Below, piece by piece: positions 1 through 9,999 of a stretch of DNA of 64,000 nucleotides. Position numbers and translations under genes: made by a program. The notes beneath the pieces are model-generated. The model was not told the DNA's origin. It saw nothing but the letters and a program-made list of their open reading frames with translations, and did not search any database. The stretch's first letter is position 1. Every line of letters starts with the position of its first letter. This DNA comes from an uncultured Sphingomonas sp. (GTDB lineage Bacteria; Pseudomonadota; Alphaproteobacteria; Sphingomonadales; Sphingomonadaceae): positions 33,218 through 97,217 of the forward strand of contig NZ_CAJYHX010000002.1 in assembly GCF_913774285.1 (NCBI RefSeq), read 5' to 3'.

Positions 1-130
1 AACGATTCGCCTGCGGTGGCAGTGCATAAGCCAGGCTTCCGGCGAGAAACCAGGGCGGACCATGGAACATGGCGAACCGGGACGAGCGCAGGTTCGTAGG
101 GGCTTGGGGCAACGGCGCCGCCGACACGAA
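1..130. other. Left-edge stretch, no assignable gene
   Basis: No coding region could be supported here. A plus-strand frame closes with a stop at about 26-28, which could be the last few codons of a gene lying outside the window, but it is too short to identify. The stretch ends at the hairpin terminator at 131-156. Confidence 0.4.
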
Positions 131-156
131 AAGGGCCGGGATCGCTCCCGGCCCTT
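131..156 (-). terminator. Rho-independent-type terminator of the TbpB-like gene
   Basis: An 11-bp perfect G/C-rich stem with a 4-nt loop begins about 30 bp past the stop of the minus-strand lipoprotein gene. The T tract after the stem is weak on the minus strand. The 32 nt at 125-156 recur exactly at 2177-2208. Confidence 0.7.
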
Positions 157-186
157 CCTGCCAGTCCCGACGGGCTCGCGATGCGA

Positions 187-2052
187 TTACCGCTTGCCGA
201 GGGCGACGCCGGTGAGCGTGGTACCATTGCCAACGAGCTGGGGCAGGAGATTGAACGCGCCGCCCACTTCCTGTGCGGTAGGGCCGAAGTAACGCCCGGT
301 GAAGGTCCCGCCGCCGCCGGAGACAAAGCCGGAAAGCTTGCCGTCGAACTCCCGTATCGACAGGCTGAACGATCCGAAATTCACGCTCGCGCCCGTGGCC
401 AGATCCTTGCCGACCGGGCTTAGTGTCAGCGTGCCGCTTGCGGAGGCGAAGTTCATCTGGAGGCTCGACGTTCCGGACAAGGCATACAGGCTGCCTTGTC
501 CGGCGCTGGAAACGCCCGTGCCATACAACACGCCGTTGAAGGTCGCGCTGCCGGTGAGCGGAATCTGGCTTAGCGGCGTTTCATATCCGAACGGAACATA
601 GGCAACGCGTCGCGTCGTAACGCCGCCGGGTGCCGAGGGAACGGTGTTGTCGGTCCAGTAGAAGCTGAGATAGGACAGCGCGAGCTCGCTGTTGCTGCCT
701 CCCGGGCGATAGAATTTGATGTCTACCGGATCACCAAGGGCCGTCTTCGTGCGGTAGGCGGTGAACTGCGGATCGGCCTGCGCGGCGAGTTTCTCTGCGG
801 CGCCGACGCCGAACTGATCGAATATCACCTCAGACGTTCCGCCGATGGACAGTCTCTGCACCTTCGTCGCATAGCGGTCCGCCGCCGCCGCATAGTCGAG
901 GCCGGCATCCACGCCGCTCTGGGTGGTCAGGCGCAGATTGCCATTCGCGTCCTTGATCGGGCCGGACGCGTTGCTCTCGTAGATCACCACGGCAGCGGTC
1001 CGCCCGGTGAAACTGGCATCCTTGTTCAGCTCGGTGAGCTTTTGCGGGCTCGCGGCAGCGTCGCCGCGACGCCCGAGCAGCGACCCGGCAATCGCTTCCC
1101 CGATCCTGCTGGTGCCCCAGAAAGACAGCCCGATTTCGTCGCTGGCGGGACCGTAGAAGCGCCCGCTGAAGCCGCCGGTGGTCGGCTCTAAAACCCGCAC
1201 CGTCATCGAACCGGACAGGCTGTTGGTCGACGCCGCGATCGCGCCGCTGCCAGACCACCGTCCGACGGGTCGGACGGCGTTCTCTTTGAGATAGCCGATC
1301 GTGTTGAAGGTGCCGGCGGTATCGATCCGGCCGCTGGCGAAATCGGCCGTCAGCGTCCCGGTACCGTTCAGGGTGTTGGGCTCGAGCACGTTCGGACCGC
1401 TGTACAGGCCGATGGCGTCGACGGCATAGGTCGCCGTGCCGGTGCGGGGGAGGGCGGCGAGCGGCGTCGTGACACCATAGGTGAACGAATCGAGGCTGCC
1501 GTCCACGCTGTTGCCGTTGGCCACCGCCCGGAGCCACACGCCGGCGCCGACATACCGATAAGCGCCCGCGCCCGAAGTGCCGTTCAGCGTCAGCGTCAGC
1601 GTGTCGACGGTGTTGCCGTTGGTGAGCGTGTACAGGGCGGCATTCGTACCGACCTGCCTGGCGCTGGCGCCGAACGTCTGGCTGCGCGCGCCGCTCGTAA
1701 GCGTATAGCTGCCGCTCGTCGCGTCGTAGCGGATCTGGAGATCGCCGCCGTTCGCCGTTCCTCCGGTTGCGCCCGTATCGGTGAAGGTCGCCGCCCCGCG
1801 CGCCGAATCCGCGGCGAAGCTTTCGCTGATCAGCGCTCCGGTAAGGGACGCATTCGTGGGCGTCGGCGCAGGTGTCGGCGTCGGCGCGGGTGTCGGTGCG
1901 GGTGTCGGCGCAGGGGTCGGCGCAGGTGTGGGCGCAGGGGTCGGCGCGGGAGCGACGGGAGGCGTGATGGCCGGACCCGCACCGCCGCCGCCGCCGGAGC
2001 AAGCAGCCAAAACCAGGCACGGCGGCACCGTTGCCAGCAACCGTAACTTCAT
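187..2052 (-). CDS. TbpB-like surface lipoprotein (transferrin-binding-protein-like beta-barrel)
   Basis: A 621-aa predicted lipoprotein. Translation is placed at the ATG at 2052 because it follows a GGGGAC-type ribosome binding site and opens with a lipoprotein signal ending in the lipobox LVLAAC; a longer upstream reading (to 2277) crosses the preceding terminator. After the lipid-modified Cys come a Gly run and an (Ala/Thr-Pro) repeat linker (about residues 25-60). The body carries at least two copies of the TbpB-barrel signature: [12 protein letters not shown] near the middle and [13 protein letters not shown] near the C terminus. The family includes surface-exposed ligand-binding lipoproteins that work with TonB receptors. 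A TonB-dependent receptor lies immediately upstream on the same strand, although a terminator separates them. The ligand is unknown. Confidence 0.8.
   Translation of the reverse strand: MKLRLLATVPPCLVLAACSGGGGGAGPAITPPVAPAPTPAPTPAPTPAPTPAPTPAPTPTPAPTPTNASLTGALISESFAADSARGAATFTDTGATGGTANGGDLQIRYDATSGSYTLTSGARSQTFGASARQVGTNAALYTLTNGNTVDTLTLTLNGTSGAGAYRYVGAGVWLRAVANGNSVDGSLDSFTYGVTTPLAALPRTGTATYAVDAIGLYSGPNVLEPNTLNGTGTLTADFASGRIDTAGTFNTIGYLKENAVRPVGRWSGSGAIAASTNSLSGSMTVRVLEPTTGGFSGRFYGPASDEIGLSFWGTSRIGEAIAGSLLGRRGDAAASPQKLTELNKDASFTGRTAAVVIYESNASGPIKDANGNLRLTTQSGVDAGLDYAAAADRYATKVQRLSIGGTSEVIFDQFGVGAAEKLAAQADPQFTAYRTKTALGDPVDIKFYRPGGSNSELALSYLSFYWTDNTVPSAPGGVTTRRVAYVPFGYETPLSQIPLTGSATFNGVLYGTGVSSAGQGSLYALSGTSSLQMNFASASGTLTLSPVGKDLATGASVNFGSFSLSIREFDGKLSGFVSGGGGTFTGRYFGPTAQEVGGAFNLLPQLVGNGTTLTGVALGKR
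1855..1950 (-). repeat. Pro-Thr/Ala repeat coding tract
   Basis: A short-period repeat with a 6-bp core encodes an alternating Ala-Pro-Thr-Pro linker directly after the lipidated N terminus of the TbpB-like protein. Such tracts space a globular head from the membrane and are prone to length change by slippage. Confidence 0.75.
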
Positions 2053-2181
2053 GTGAGATGTCCCCGTTGATCGCGCCTTTTCTTTGTCGGGGCCGCTGAT
2101 CGGGGTCAATGTTTCACCGGTGCAACATCGGCGCGAATTTGGGACATGATGCGGCGCCGGCCCTTTGTGGGGCCGCCACGA

Positions 2182-2209
2182 AAAGGGCCGGGATCGCTCC
2201 CGGCCCTTT
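2182..2209 (-). terminator. Terminator downstream of the TonB receptor
   Basis: A 12-bp perfect stem with a 4-nt loop, followed on the minus strand by a TTTT run, lies 26 bp beyond the stop of the receptor gene. Its core is identical to the hairpin at 131-156. Confidence 0.8.
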
Positions 2210-2234
2210 CGCTTTTCGCCGATCGCGTGCTCGA

Positions 2235-4877
2235 TCAGAACTCGGCGCGCACCCCGAACAGGATGGTGCGGCCCCAATAGTTGATCTCGCCGAAGCGGTT
2301 CGACGCGTCGTTATAGGTGTAGAGCTTGGCGCCCGAGATATTGATCGCCTCCACGCTCAGCTGCACGTTGGGCAGCAGCTTGTAGCCGATGCTGCCGTCC
2401 AGCGTGCCGAACGGCGCGGTATAGGTCGGCGCCTGGGTGGTGCTGCCGGTGCCCGACAGGTACCGGCCGCGCCACACATAGGACAGGCGGGTAGACAGCG
2501 GGCCCTTCTCGTAGAAGCCGACCACGTTGAAGCTGTTCTTCGACAGGCCGATCAGCTGGTCGACGATCGGGCGCGCGCCGGCGGTGTAGTTCGCCTTGAC
2601 CGAGGTGTGGGTGTAGCTCGCCTGCATGCCGAGGCCGTCGAACGGCGCGGGCAGGAAGGTGAACACCTGGTTGTAGCCGGCCTCGACGCCGTAGACCTTG
2701 GCGTTGCCGCCATTGACCTGGGTCGACAGCAGCACCGTGCCGCGGCCGGGGATCTCGGTGTTGATGTTCTGCGCGGTGATATAGTCGTCCATCGCCTTGT
2801 AGAACACCGCGCCGGTCAGCGCCCCGCGCGGGTTGAAATACCATTCCAGCGCGCCGTCGAACTGGGTGGCGAGGAAGGGGAGGAGCTGCGGGTTGCCGCC
2901 GCTCGCGGTCGGCGCGTCGGTCGACAGGGTGATGCGCGGCGCGCTGTCGGTCACGTTGGGGCGGGTGAGCACCCGGCTCGCGGCGAAGCGGGCGACCAGC
3001 GTCTTGGTCAGATCGGCCTTGAGGTTGAAGCTCGGCAGCCAGTCGTTGAAGGTCTTGGGGAAGGCGGCCGGGGTGATCACGTTGCCGGCGCGCAGGAAGC
3101 CCGTCGCGTTCTGGTCGGTATGGACATAGCGGATGCCGACATTGCCGAGGATGTCCACGCCGCCCAGCATCGTGCCGTAATCGAGCCGGGCATAGGCCGA
3201 GGCGGTCTTCTCGGTGGTCTTGAACGAGGCGGCCTGGTCGCTCGGCGTCAGCGGGGCGTTGGCGACGGCGCTGGTGAAGAAGGCATTGTAATAGGCCGAG
3301 GTGACCGGGGCGAGCCAGGTGCGCGGCGTGTTGCCGTCGACGTTCTTGAGGAAGTCGTCATAGGGCAGCGGCTGCGAGGCGCCGGCGCCGAGCGAGCTCA
3401 GCGGGGTGCCCGCGGGCGGGTTTACGGTGAAATCGCGGCGCCAATAGTCGCGCTTGCGCCAGTGGTACTCGGCGCCCACCGCAACCTTGCGGAGGAAGCC
3501 GCCCACGTCATAGGCGGCGTCTGCCCGCGCGAACTTGTCCCAGTCCTTGCTGTTCTTCGGCGCGATGTTGAAGGTGTAGAGCTGGTAGTTGGCGGGATTG
3601 TTGACATCCACCGGCGTGGTGATCGTCGGCATCACCTTGTAGCCGGCCGAGGCGTCATAGGTGAACGGCGCGAAGAACATCGCGCGGCTGCGCACCGTGC
3701 CCTCGGCGTTGCTCGGATGGAAGCTGTGCGCCGACGACCAGTTGAGGTTCGCGGTCACGTGGAAGCGATCATGGTTCCAGCTCTGCTTGAGGCCGATGGT
3801 CAGCAGGTCGTGGCGGTTGAGGCTGTACTCACGGCTGGCCATGAAGCGAACGTCGTTGATCGTCGCGCCGACCACCGTGTTGCCCTGGAGCTTGACCGTG
3901 GTCGGATCGATCTTCGGCGTGTGCCCGGCGACGCTGGTGTCGTCGGGATAGATGTCGAGGCCGAACTCGTCATAGGCGACGTCGAGCCGGGTCGCGAGCA
4001 CGTCGAGCGTCGTCTCCAGCTCCGGCGTCGGGCGCCACTGGGCGGAGACCAGGCCCGAGATGCGCTTGCGGTCCTCGGTCTCGATCGTCGGGCGGGTGCG
4101 GGTGGGGGTGTAGAGGCCCGACTGGAGGCCGCCCTGGGCGGGCTTGGTAAACTTGTCGAGGTTCCAACCGAAGTTCATGAAGCGGTCGTTGCGGACCTCC
4201 TTGCCCCAGTATTGCGCGCCGACCAGGATGCCGAAGGTGTCGCCGAAGGTGTGGCTGCCGATCAGCGTGGCGTTCGGCTTCACCTTCTTGGTCTGCGAGG
4301 TGTAGGTGCCGCGCAGATTGGCGGTGACCTTGTTGCCGACGTCGAACGGGCGGAAGGTGCGCACGTCGATATTGCCGCCCAGCGCGCCCTCGGTCATGTC
4401 CGAGGTGGGGGTCTTCACCACGTCGATGTTGGCGACGAACTCGGCGGGCAGCATCTCGAAGCGGAACTGGCGGCCATTGGCGCCGCCATTCTCGATCAGG
4501 TCGTTGAGCGCGACCGGGCGACCGTTGAGCAGCGTGCTCTGGAACTGCGGCCCGAGGCCGCGCACCGAGACGTACAGGCCCTCGCCGCGCGGCCGGGTGA
4601 TCGCGACGCCGGTGACGAGCTGGAGCGCTTCCGCGACGTTCTGGGTGGGGAACTTGCCGATGTCGGTCGAGCTGATCGAATCCAGGCCATATTCGGCGCG
4701 GCGCTTCGCCTCGGTCGCGGCGGCGAGGCTGCGCGCATAGCTGCCGTTGACGACGATCTCTTCATTGCCGGACGTGTCGTCCTGCGGCGGGGTCGTCTGC
4801 GCGTAAGCGGGGGCGAGCGTCGCCAGCGTGAGGGCGAGCGCCGAGGTCGCGCGAAGCAGCGCGGAGGTCGGTTGCAT
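2235..4877 (-). CDS. TonB-dependent outer-membrane receptor
   Basis: 880 aa. A Sec signal peptide (about residues 1-26, ending AYA-Q) is followed by a TonB-box-like segment (EEIVVNGSYARSL), a plug domain (about 50-180, with SVRGLGPQFQSTLLNGRP and the EGALGGNIDVRT end motif) and a long beta-barrel ending in an aromatic C terminus (VRAEF), as expected for BamA-dependent insertion. It imports a large substrate across the outer membrane using TonB energy; the substrate cannot be read from the sequence. There is no N-terminal STN signalling domain, unlike the second receptor at 25877-28873. The downstream TbpB-like lipoprotein is a plausible partner. The stop is followed by a strong hairpin terminator. 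Confidence 0.9.
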   Translation of the reverse strand: MQPTSALLRATSALALTLATLAPAYAQTTPPQDDTSGNEEIVVNGSYARSLAAATEAKRRAEYGLDSISSTDIGKFPTQNVAEALQLVTGVAITRPRGEGLYVSVRGLGPQFQSTLLNGRPVALNDLIENGGANGRQFRFEMLPAEFVANIDVVKTPTSDMTEGALGGNIDVRTFRPFDVGNKVTANLRGTYTSQTKKVKPNATLIGSHTFGDTFGILVGAQYWGKEVRNDRFMNFGWNLDKFTKPAQGGLQSGLYTPTRTRPTIETEDRKRISGLVSAQWRPTPELETTLDVLATRLDVAYDEFGLDIYPDDTSVAGHTPKIDPTTVKLQGNTVVGATINDVRFMASREYSLNRHDLLTIGLKQSWNHDRFHVTANLNWSSAHSFHPSNAEGTVRSRAMFFAPFTYDASAGYKVMPTITTPVDVNNPANYQLYTFNIAPKNSKDWDKFARADAAYDVGGFLRKVAVGAEYHWRKRDYWRRDFTVNPPAGTPLSSLGAGASQPLPYDDFLKNVDGNTPRTWLAPVTSAYYNAFFTSAVANAPLTPSDQAASFKTTEKTASAYARLDYGTMLGGVDILGNVGIRYVHTDQNATGFLRAGNVITPAAFPKTFNDWLPSFNLKADLTKTLVARFAASRVLTRPNVTDSAPRITLSTDAPTASGGNPQLLPFLATQFDGALEWYFNPRGALTGAVFYKAMDDYITAQNINTEIPGRGTVLLSTQVNGGNAKVYGVEAGYNQVFTFLPAPFDGLGMQASYTHTSVKANYTAGARPIVDQLIGLSKNSFNVVGFYEKGPLSTRLSYVWRGRYLSGTGSTTQAPTYTAPFGTLDGSIGYKLLPNVQLSVEAINISGAKLYTYNDASNRFGEINYWGRTILFGVRAEF

Positions 4878-5030
4878 GACTGGATTCTCCCTGGACCCTT
4901 ATTGGTCTTGTGGGAGCGCGCTTACCGACGCGCGCGAACGCGACCGTTGCGGTTCCATTGCAACGCCGTGAAATTGGCGGGGGTGTTCGTTACAGACGCG
5001 TGACGGCCGCGCCTGAAAGGTCCGCCCCGA

Positions 5031-8000
5031 TCAGCGCTTCAGGCCATAGTCCTCGAAGCGCCGGGCGATATCGGGTTCGATCGCGCGGGCGGCGGCGGCA
5101 TCCGCCTCCGCCCGGGCCTGGTCGCCCTTGCGCGCCCAGGCGAGCGCGCGGCCGAACAGCGACGACGCCATTGCCGGGTTCTTCGCCAGCGCCCGGCCAT
5201 AGTCCGCGATCGCGTCGTCGATCCGGCCGAGCCGCAGCAGCACGAGCGCGCGACTGTCCAGAAAGGCGCCGTTGCCGGGTGCCTTGGCGAGCGCCGCATC
5301 GCAATCCGCCAGCGCCGATGCGAGCCCGACCCCGGCGGTGGCCTTTGCCCAGCACATGTTGTTGAGCTGCGCGGCCTCCGTCGCCAGTTGCCGCGCGCGC
5401 TGGAAATCGGCCTCGCCACGCGCGGCGTCGCCCATGCGCAGATAGGCGATGCCGCGCGCCGTCAGCAGCCCGGCATCGTTCGGATCCTTGGCGGCGGCGG
5501 CGGTGTAGGTCGCGATGGCGCCCGCGAGATCGCCCGCTTCGGCCTGCAGCAGCGCCTTCTCGGCGAGGGCGGGGACCAGGTCGGGCTCGAGCCGGAGCGC
5601 GGCGTCGATATCGGCGCGGCGCCCGGCCAGATCGGCCTTTGGCCGGCGCTCGCTGCGGTTGATATACACATAGGCTTCGGGCTTGAGCGCGAGCGCGCGA
5701 TCGAAGGCCTGCATCGCCGCGTCATTCTGCTGGAACGCGGCATAGATGTTCGCCGCCGCGACCTGGGCATAGCTGTCGTCGGGGCTCGCCGCACTCAGCG
5801 TGGCTGCCTCGGCCAGCGCCCGATCGCGGTCGCCGCGGATGCGGTAGATGTTGGCGCGGAGCAGATACAGCTCCGCCCAGCGCGGCTGTTGCGCAAGCGC
5901 GGCCGCGGCATCGGCCAGCGCCGCATCGTCATGGCCCGCCGCGTGCTGCGCCTTGGCGCGATGCCCGAGTGCGAAGCCGCTGGCCGGGTCGATCGCCAGC
6001 GCCTCGGTGAAGGCGGCGATGGCGTCCTCCGGCTTGCCCTGCTGCTCGGCGAGGATGCCCAGCCCGCGATACAGCACCGGATTGCGGGGATTGATCTTGC
6101 GGACGGCATCGAAATCCGCCGTCGCCGCGGCGAAGTCGCGTTTTTGGGCATGCGCGAGGCCGCGATCGGCGAGCGCCCATTCGTCATCGGGTTCCAGTGC
6201 ATGGGCCTTGTCGAAATCGGCGATGGCCGCGTCGAGCTTGCCCATGTCCAGATAGGCGTTGCCGCGCGCCACATAGCGTGTGGCGGCCTCGGGATCCTTG
6301 GCGATCGAGCGGCTGAGATCGGCGATCGCGCGATCGCGGAGGCCTAGGCGCGCATAGGCCTGCGCCCGGTTGTACAGCGCATAGCTGTTGTCCGGCTCGC
6401 GTTCGAGCGCCCGCGTATAGGCAGCGGCGGCATCGGCCGTGCGCTGCTCGGCGTCGGCGAGCATCCCGTAGACGAGGGCATTCTGGACGAAGGTGGGGTC
6501 CACCGCGTCGGCCTTTGCGAGGTCCGCCTTCGCCCCGGCCAGGTCGCCGGCCTGGATCCGGGTCATCGCCCGATTGGACCAGGCATAGACATTGTTCGGA
6601 TCGAGCGCGACGGCCCGGTCATAGTCGGCAAGTGCTGCCTCGCGCATCCCGCGATCGACAAAGGCCCGTGCGCGGGTGACGAACCCGGCCGAGGTGGTCG
6701 GCACATCGGCTTCCACGCTCGTGACGTCCGCCCCGGAATATTTGTAGCTCGACGGCATCCGCACCGAGGCGGCCCGATCGGCGAGCATGCGCAGGGCAGC
6801 CTGTTCGGCAGGCGCATCCTTTGCGGGAAACTCGGGCTTCACGCTGCGCTCGGTCTTCTCGATCGAAAAGACGCCGTCGACGATGCTGGCGTGGCGACGA
6901 TAGGCGATGCCGCCGGCCGTCTGGTCCACCTCCATGCCAGTGCCCAGCTTGAACTCGCCCCGCCCGCGGGGCAGCACGATCGTCTCGCGCGTGCGCAGAT
7001 AATAGGGGTAGGCCACGGCGAAGGGGGCATCGCGGTCGGGACCGGCTTCCCGGCTGAAATCGGCGCGATAGCCGACATTGGTGCCATCGGTCTGGTAGTT
7101 GCCGTTCGCCCAGTCGAGCTTCGCGTCCCCCGCCATCGAGAGCTGCAACTCGCCGGTGGGGGCGTCGAAGCGCATCGTCGCGGATTTCACCTCGATGAAA
7201 TCATATTGCGCCTTCCAATATTCCTTGAGCGCACGCTCGCGCGCCTCGCCGGCCAGCGTCGCCAGGGCCTTCTGGATGCCGATGGCGTCGTCACCGCGCA
7301 GGATCGTCTCGATGGTGACCGGGGCGGGGGCCGAAATGCCCTTGCTCGCATCGATCCGTATCGCGACATCGCTGGTCGGGACGGTGAGCGGTTCCGGCAC
7401 CATGGCGACGAGCGCGGCGCCCCTGGCGACCAGCGGCAGGCCCCAGCCATAATAGGGCGTCGTCAGCCGATCGAGGCTGGTATCGCCGGTGCGGGTGCCG
7501 TCCAGCCAATAGGTCTTGCCGTCGATGGTGGCGCGGACGAGCACATGGTTGAACATCGCCACCATGGGGAGCCGCGCATCGAGGCCGTCGCCGGCGGCCG
7601 TGTTCACGGCAACGGGTTCGGCCGCAACTCCCAGCGCGTGCAGCAGGGCGAGCAGCAGCGCGGTCTTGCCCTTGCAATCGCCGAAGCGGCGCGCCCAGGT
7701 GGTTTCCGCATCGGCGGGCACATAGCCGCCGGTGCCCATGGCGAGCGCCACATAGCGGATGCGATCCTGCACCAGCGCCAGCGCGGCGGTGGCGCGGGCC
7801 TTGGGATCGGCAGACAGGCTCCGGATGCGATCCAGCTCGGTGCGCAGCGGCCCCTGCGCGGGAATCGTCGCCGCCTTTTCGTACAGCGGCGCCATCAGCG
7901 CGCCCAGATCCGCCCAGGAGGCGAAGTCGGTCACCTCCACCAGCCGCCCGAGGCGATAGCGCGCAGGCGCCCCCTTGGGCGGCAGCACCGGCTGGACATC

Positions 8001-8678
8001 GTTCAGCGAGAGTTCGACGCTGGTGGTGGTGCCCGAGGTCACCGGCTTCAGCACCGGAAGCGCCGCCGTCTGGCGGATGCGCGCCTTCACGCTGGACGGC
8101 CACTGCATGCGCAGATGCGCGCGGCCGATCGCCATGCCGTTCCAGTCGGCGGCGAACTGCTCGACATGCCCCTTCAGGGTGGGGTCGCTGGACGCAACCG
8201 ACAGGGCGATCTCGACGGTGTCGCCGACCTGCAGGCCCTCGGGCTGGATATTGGCGGTGCGCACGCCGTCCAGCGTTGCGCTCTCCAGATTCTGCTCGCG
8301 GCGCAGCACGGTGAAGGTCTGGCCGGACTTGAGCACGTCGATGGTCTGGTCGCCGCGACGGATCAGCAGCTTGTGTACGGTGAGCGTATCGATCTCCGGC
8401 CGCCACGGCAGCGAGATGTTGCCGGCGCCGAGCCCCTGCGCGGTCTGGATGCGGAAGACGGTTTCCGAATAGACGGTCGTGCGTCCGGGCTCGAGCGCCA
8501 CCTGCTGGTCGACCAACAGGAGGCGGACGGGGGTCTCGTCGGTCGCGGGGGGCGCGGCTGCCGGCGCGACCGGCTTCACCCAGGCGGGCGCGGGCGCGAT
8601 GATCGGTGCGTCGGACGCAGCGTGCGCAACCGTGGAGAACGCGCTCGTAGAGACCAGCGCAACCAGTACCTTGTTCAT
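5031..8678 (-). CDS. DUF3857 / transglutaminase-like / TPR-repeat protein, exported
   Basis: 1215 aa from the ATG at 8678; the 34 codons before it are not conserved-looking and lack a signal peptide, whereas this start gives a clean one (MNKVLVALVSTSAFSTVAHA). Domain order: DUF3857 (about 50-260), a transglutaminase-like core (about 280-420) with all three expected catalytic residues visible (Cys in RFGDCKGK, His in AMFNHVLV, Asp in YWLDGT), a second beta-rich region, then about sixteen TPR-like helical pairs from residue 650 to the end. DUF3857-transglutaminase proteins are common in Bacteroidetes and sphingomonads, with poorly defined periplasmic roles; the very long TPR tail is unusual. 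No operon partner is obvious. Confidence 0.75.
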   Translation of the reverse strand: MNKVLVALVSTSAFSTVAHAASDAPIIAPAPAWVKPVAPAAAPPATDETPVRLLLVDQQVALEPGRTTVYSETVFRIQTAQGLGAGNISLPWRPEIDTLTVHKLLIRRGDQTIDVLKSGQTFTVLRREQNLESATLDGVRTANIQPEGLQVGDTVEIALSVASSDPTLKGHVEQFAADWNGMAIGRAHLRMQWPSSVKARIRQTAALPVLKPVTSGTTTSVELSLNDVQPVLPPKGAPARYRLGRLVEVTDFASWADLGALMAPLYEKAATIPAQGPLRTELDRIRSLSADPKARATAALALVQDRIRYVALAMGTGGYVPADAETTWARRFGDCKGKTALLLALLHALGVAAEPVAVNTAAGDGLDARLPMVAMFNHVLVRATIDGKTYWLDGTRTGDTSLDRLTTPYYGWGLPLVARGAALVAMVPEPLTVPTSDVAIRIDASKGISAPAPVTIETILRGDDAIGIQKALATLAGEARERALKEYWKAQYDFIEVKSATMRFDAPTGELQLSMAGDAKLDWANGNYQTDGTNVGYRADFSREAGPDRDAPFAVAYPYYLRTRETIVLPRGRGEFKLGTGMEVDQTAGGIAYRRHASIVDGVFSIEKTERSVKPEFPAKDAPAEQAALRMLADRAASVRMPSSYKYSGADVTSVEADVPTTSAGFVTRARAFVDRGMREAALADYDRAVALDPNNVYAWSNRAMTRIQAGDLAGAKADLAKADAVDPTFVQNALVYGMLADAEQRTADAAAAYTRALEREPDNSYALYNRAQAYARLGLRDRAIADLSRSIAKDPEAATRYVARGNAYLDMGKLDAAIADFDKAHALEPDDEWALADRGLAHAQKRDFAAATADFDAVRKINPRNPVLYRGLGILAEQQGKPEDAIAAFTEALAIDPASGFALGHRAKAQHAAGHDDAALADAAAALAQQPRWAELYLLRANIYRIRGDRDRALAEAATLSAASPDDSYAQVAAANIYAAFQQNDAAMQAFDRALALKPEAYVYINRSERRPKADLAGRRADIDAALRLEPDLVPALAEKALLQAEAGDLAGAIATYTAAAAKDPNDAGLLTARGIAYLRMGDAARGEADFQRARQLATEAAQLNNMCWAKATAGVGLASALADCDAALAKAPGNGAFLDSRALVLLRLGRIDDAIADYGRALAKNPAMASSLFGRALAWARKGDQARAEADAAAARAIEPDIARRFEDYGLKR

Positions 8679-8780
8679 GAACCCCCAAGCCTTCCCCTGC
8701 TTGGGGTCACTATAGCCGGCGGAAACCGGATTTCCATGCCGGACGCAGACCCGCGGTGGCGCAGGGGAGCGGGCAAACAA

Positions 8781-8810
8781 AAAGGGCCGGGGATCGCTCC
8801 CCGGCCCTTT
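8781..8810 (-). terminator. Terminator downstream of rplA
   Basis: A 13-bp perfect stem with a 4-nt loop is followed on the minus strand by TTTTTGTTT. It lies 23 bp past the rplA stop and closes the rplK-rplA unit. Confidence 0.85.
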
Positions 8811-8833
8811 CCGTTTGCTTGTGTCCCGAAGGA

Positions 8834-9526
8834 TCAGGCCGCGGCGACTTCCGCCGTGTCGACCTTCACGCCCGGGCCCATCGACGAGGACAGGGCGACC
8901 TTCTGGAGGTACTTGCCCTTGGCGCCCGCCGGCTTGGCCTTGACGACCGCGTCGACCAGCGCGTCGAAGTTGCGGCGCAGGTCTTCGTTCGAGAAGCTCA
9001 CCTTGCCGATGCCGGAGTGGATGATGCCGGCCTTTTCGACGCGGTATTCCACCTGACCGCCCTTGGCGGCCTTCACCGCTTCGGCGACGTTCATGGTCAC
9101 GGTGCCGAGCTTCGGGTTCGGCATCAGGCCCTTCGGACCCAGCACCTTACCGAGGCGGCCGACCAGGCCCATCATGTCCGGGGTGGCGATGCAGCGATCG
9201 AAATCGATCTTGCCGCCCTGGATGGCTTCCATCAGGTCTTCGGCGCCGACGACGTCTGCGCCGGCAGCCAGGGCTTCCTCAGCCTTGGCGCCGCGGGCGA
9301 ACACGCCCACGCGGACGGTCTTGCCGGTGCCGGCCGGGAGCGTGACGACGCCGCGGACCATCTGGTCGGCGTGGCGCGGATCGACGCCGAGGTTCAGCGC
9401 GACTTCGATCGACTCGTCGAACTTGGCGGTCGCATACTGCTTCACCAGCGCGATCGCTTCATCGACGCCGTGCAGCTTGGTCGCGTCGACGGTCCAGGTC
9501 TTCTGCTTCTTGGTCAGCTTGGCCAT
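8834..9526 (-). CDS. rplA: 50S ribosomal protein L1
   Basis: 230 aa, the usual length. It starts with [13 protein letters not shown] and contains the canonical L1 segments ([44 protein letters not shown]). L1 binds 23S rRNA at the E-site stalk and in many bacteria represses its own operon by binding the rplK leader. It is separated from rplK by 4 bp, so the two are co-transcribed and probably translationally coupled. A strong terminator follows. Confidence 0.98.
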   Translation of the reverse strand: MAKLTKKQKTWTVDATKLHGVDEAIALVKQYATAKFDESIEVALNLGVDPRHADQMVRGVVTLPAGTGKTVRVGVFARGAKAEEALAAGADVVGAEDLMEAIQGGKIDFDRCIATPDMMGLVGRLGKVLGPKGLMPNPKLGTVTMNVAEAVKAAKGGQVEYRVEKAGIIHSGIGKVSFSNEDLRRNFDALVDAVVKAKPAGAKGKYLQKVALSSSMGPGVKVDTAEVAAA

Positions 9527-9530
9527 GGGA

Positions 9531-9962
9531 TCAGCCCTCCACCACTTCGAGGCCCATCGCGCGGGCCGAACCTTCGATGATCTTCGTCGCGGCTTCGATG
9601 TCGTTCGCGTTCAGGTCCTTCATCTTGACCTGGGCGATTTCCGACAGCTGCGAACGCTTGATCTTGCCCGCGACCGCCTTGCCCGGCTCCTTCGAGCCCG
9701 ACTTCAGGTTGACGGCCTTCTTCAGCAGATAGGTCGCCGGCGGCGTCTTGGTCTCGAACGAGAAGGAACGGTCCGCATAGACGGTGATGACGGTGGGGAG
9801 GGGCGTGCCCTTCTCGACGTCACCGGTCGCGGCGTTGAACGCCTTGCAGAATTCCATGATGTTCACGCCGCGCTGACCCAGGGCAGGGCCGATCGGCGGC
9901 GAGGGGTTTGCGGCGCCGGCAGCCACCTGCAGCTTGATATAGCCGGTAATCTTCTTAGCCAT
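9531..9962 (-). CDS. rplK: 50S ribosomal protein L11
   Basis: 143 aa from the ATG at 9962 ([13 protein letters not shown]), the standard L11 length and N terminus; an upstream reading adds five codons but does not fit the family. The Pro-rich N-terminal domain ([20 protein letters not shown]) and the rRNA-binding C-terminal domain are both present. L11 forms the GTPase-associated centre and binds factor-dependent GTPases. Normally nusG lies directly upstream; here nusG is 8.1 kb away on the same strand. The leader carries an inverted repeat at 10000-10056. Confidence 0.98.
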   Translation of the reverse strand: MAKKITGYIKLQVAAGAANPSPPIGPALGQRGVNIMEFCKAFNAATGDVEKGTPLPTVITVYADRSFSFETKTPPATYLLKKAVNLKSGSKEPGKAVAGKIKRSQLSEIAQVKMKDLNANDIEAATKIIEGSARAMGLEVVEG

Positions 9963-9999
9963 GTCACTCTCTTTCAAGTCGAGCGGTACAAGCGACGAC

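Noticed and set aside
2109..5003. Very long plus-strand open frame (964 codons) opposite the first TonB receptor
   Set aside because: It is the antisense shadow of a GC-rich gene: Arg/Gly/Val-heavy composition, no ribosome binding site, no domain, while the minus-strand frame is a clear receptor.
6891..9056. Plus-strand frame of 721 codons across the TPR gene and rplA
   Set aside because: Antisense to two well-supported genes including a ribosomal protein; composition is typical of a shadow frame.
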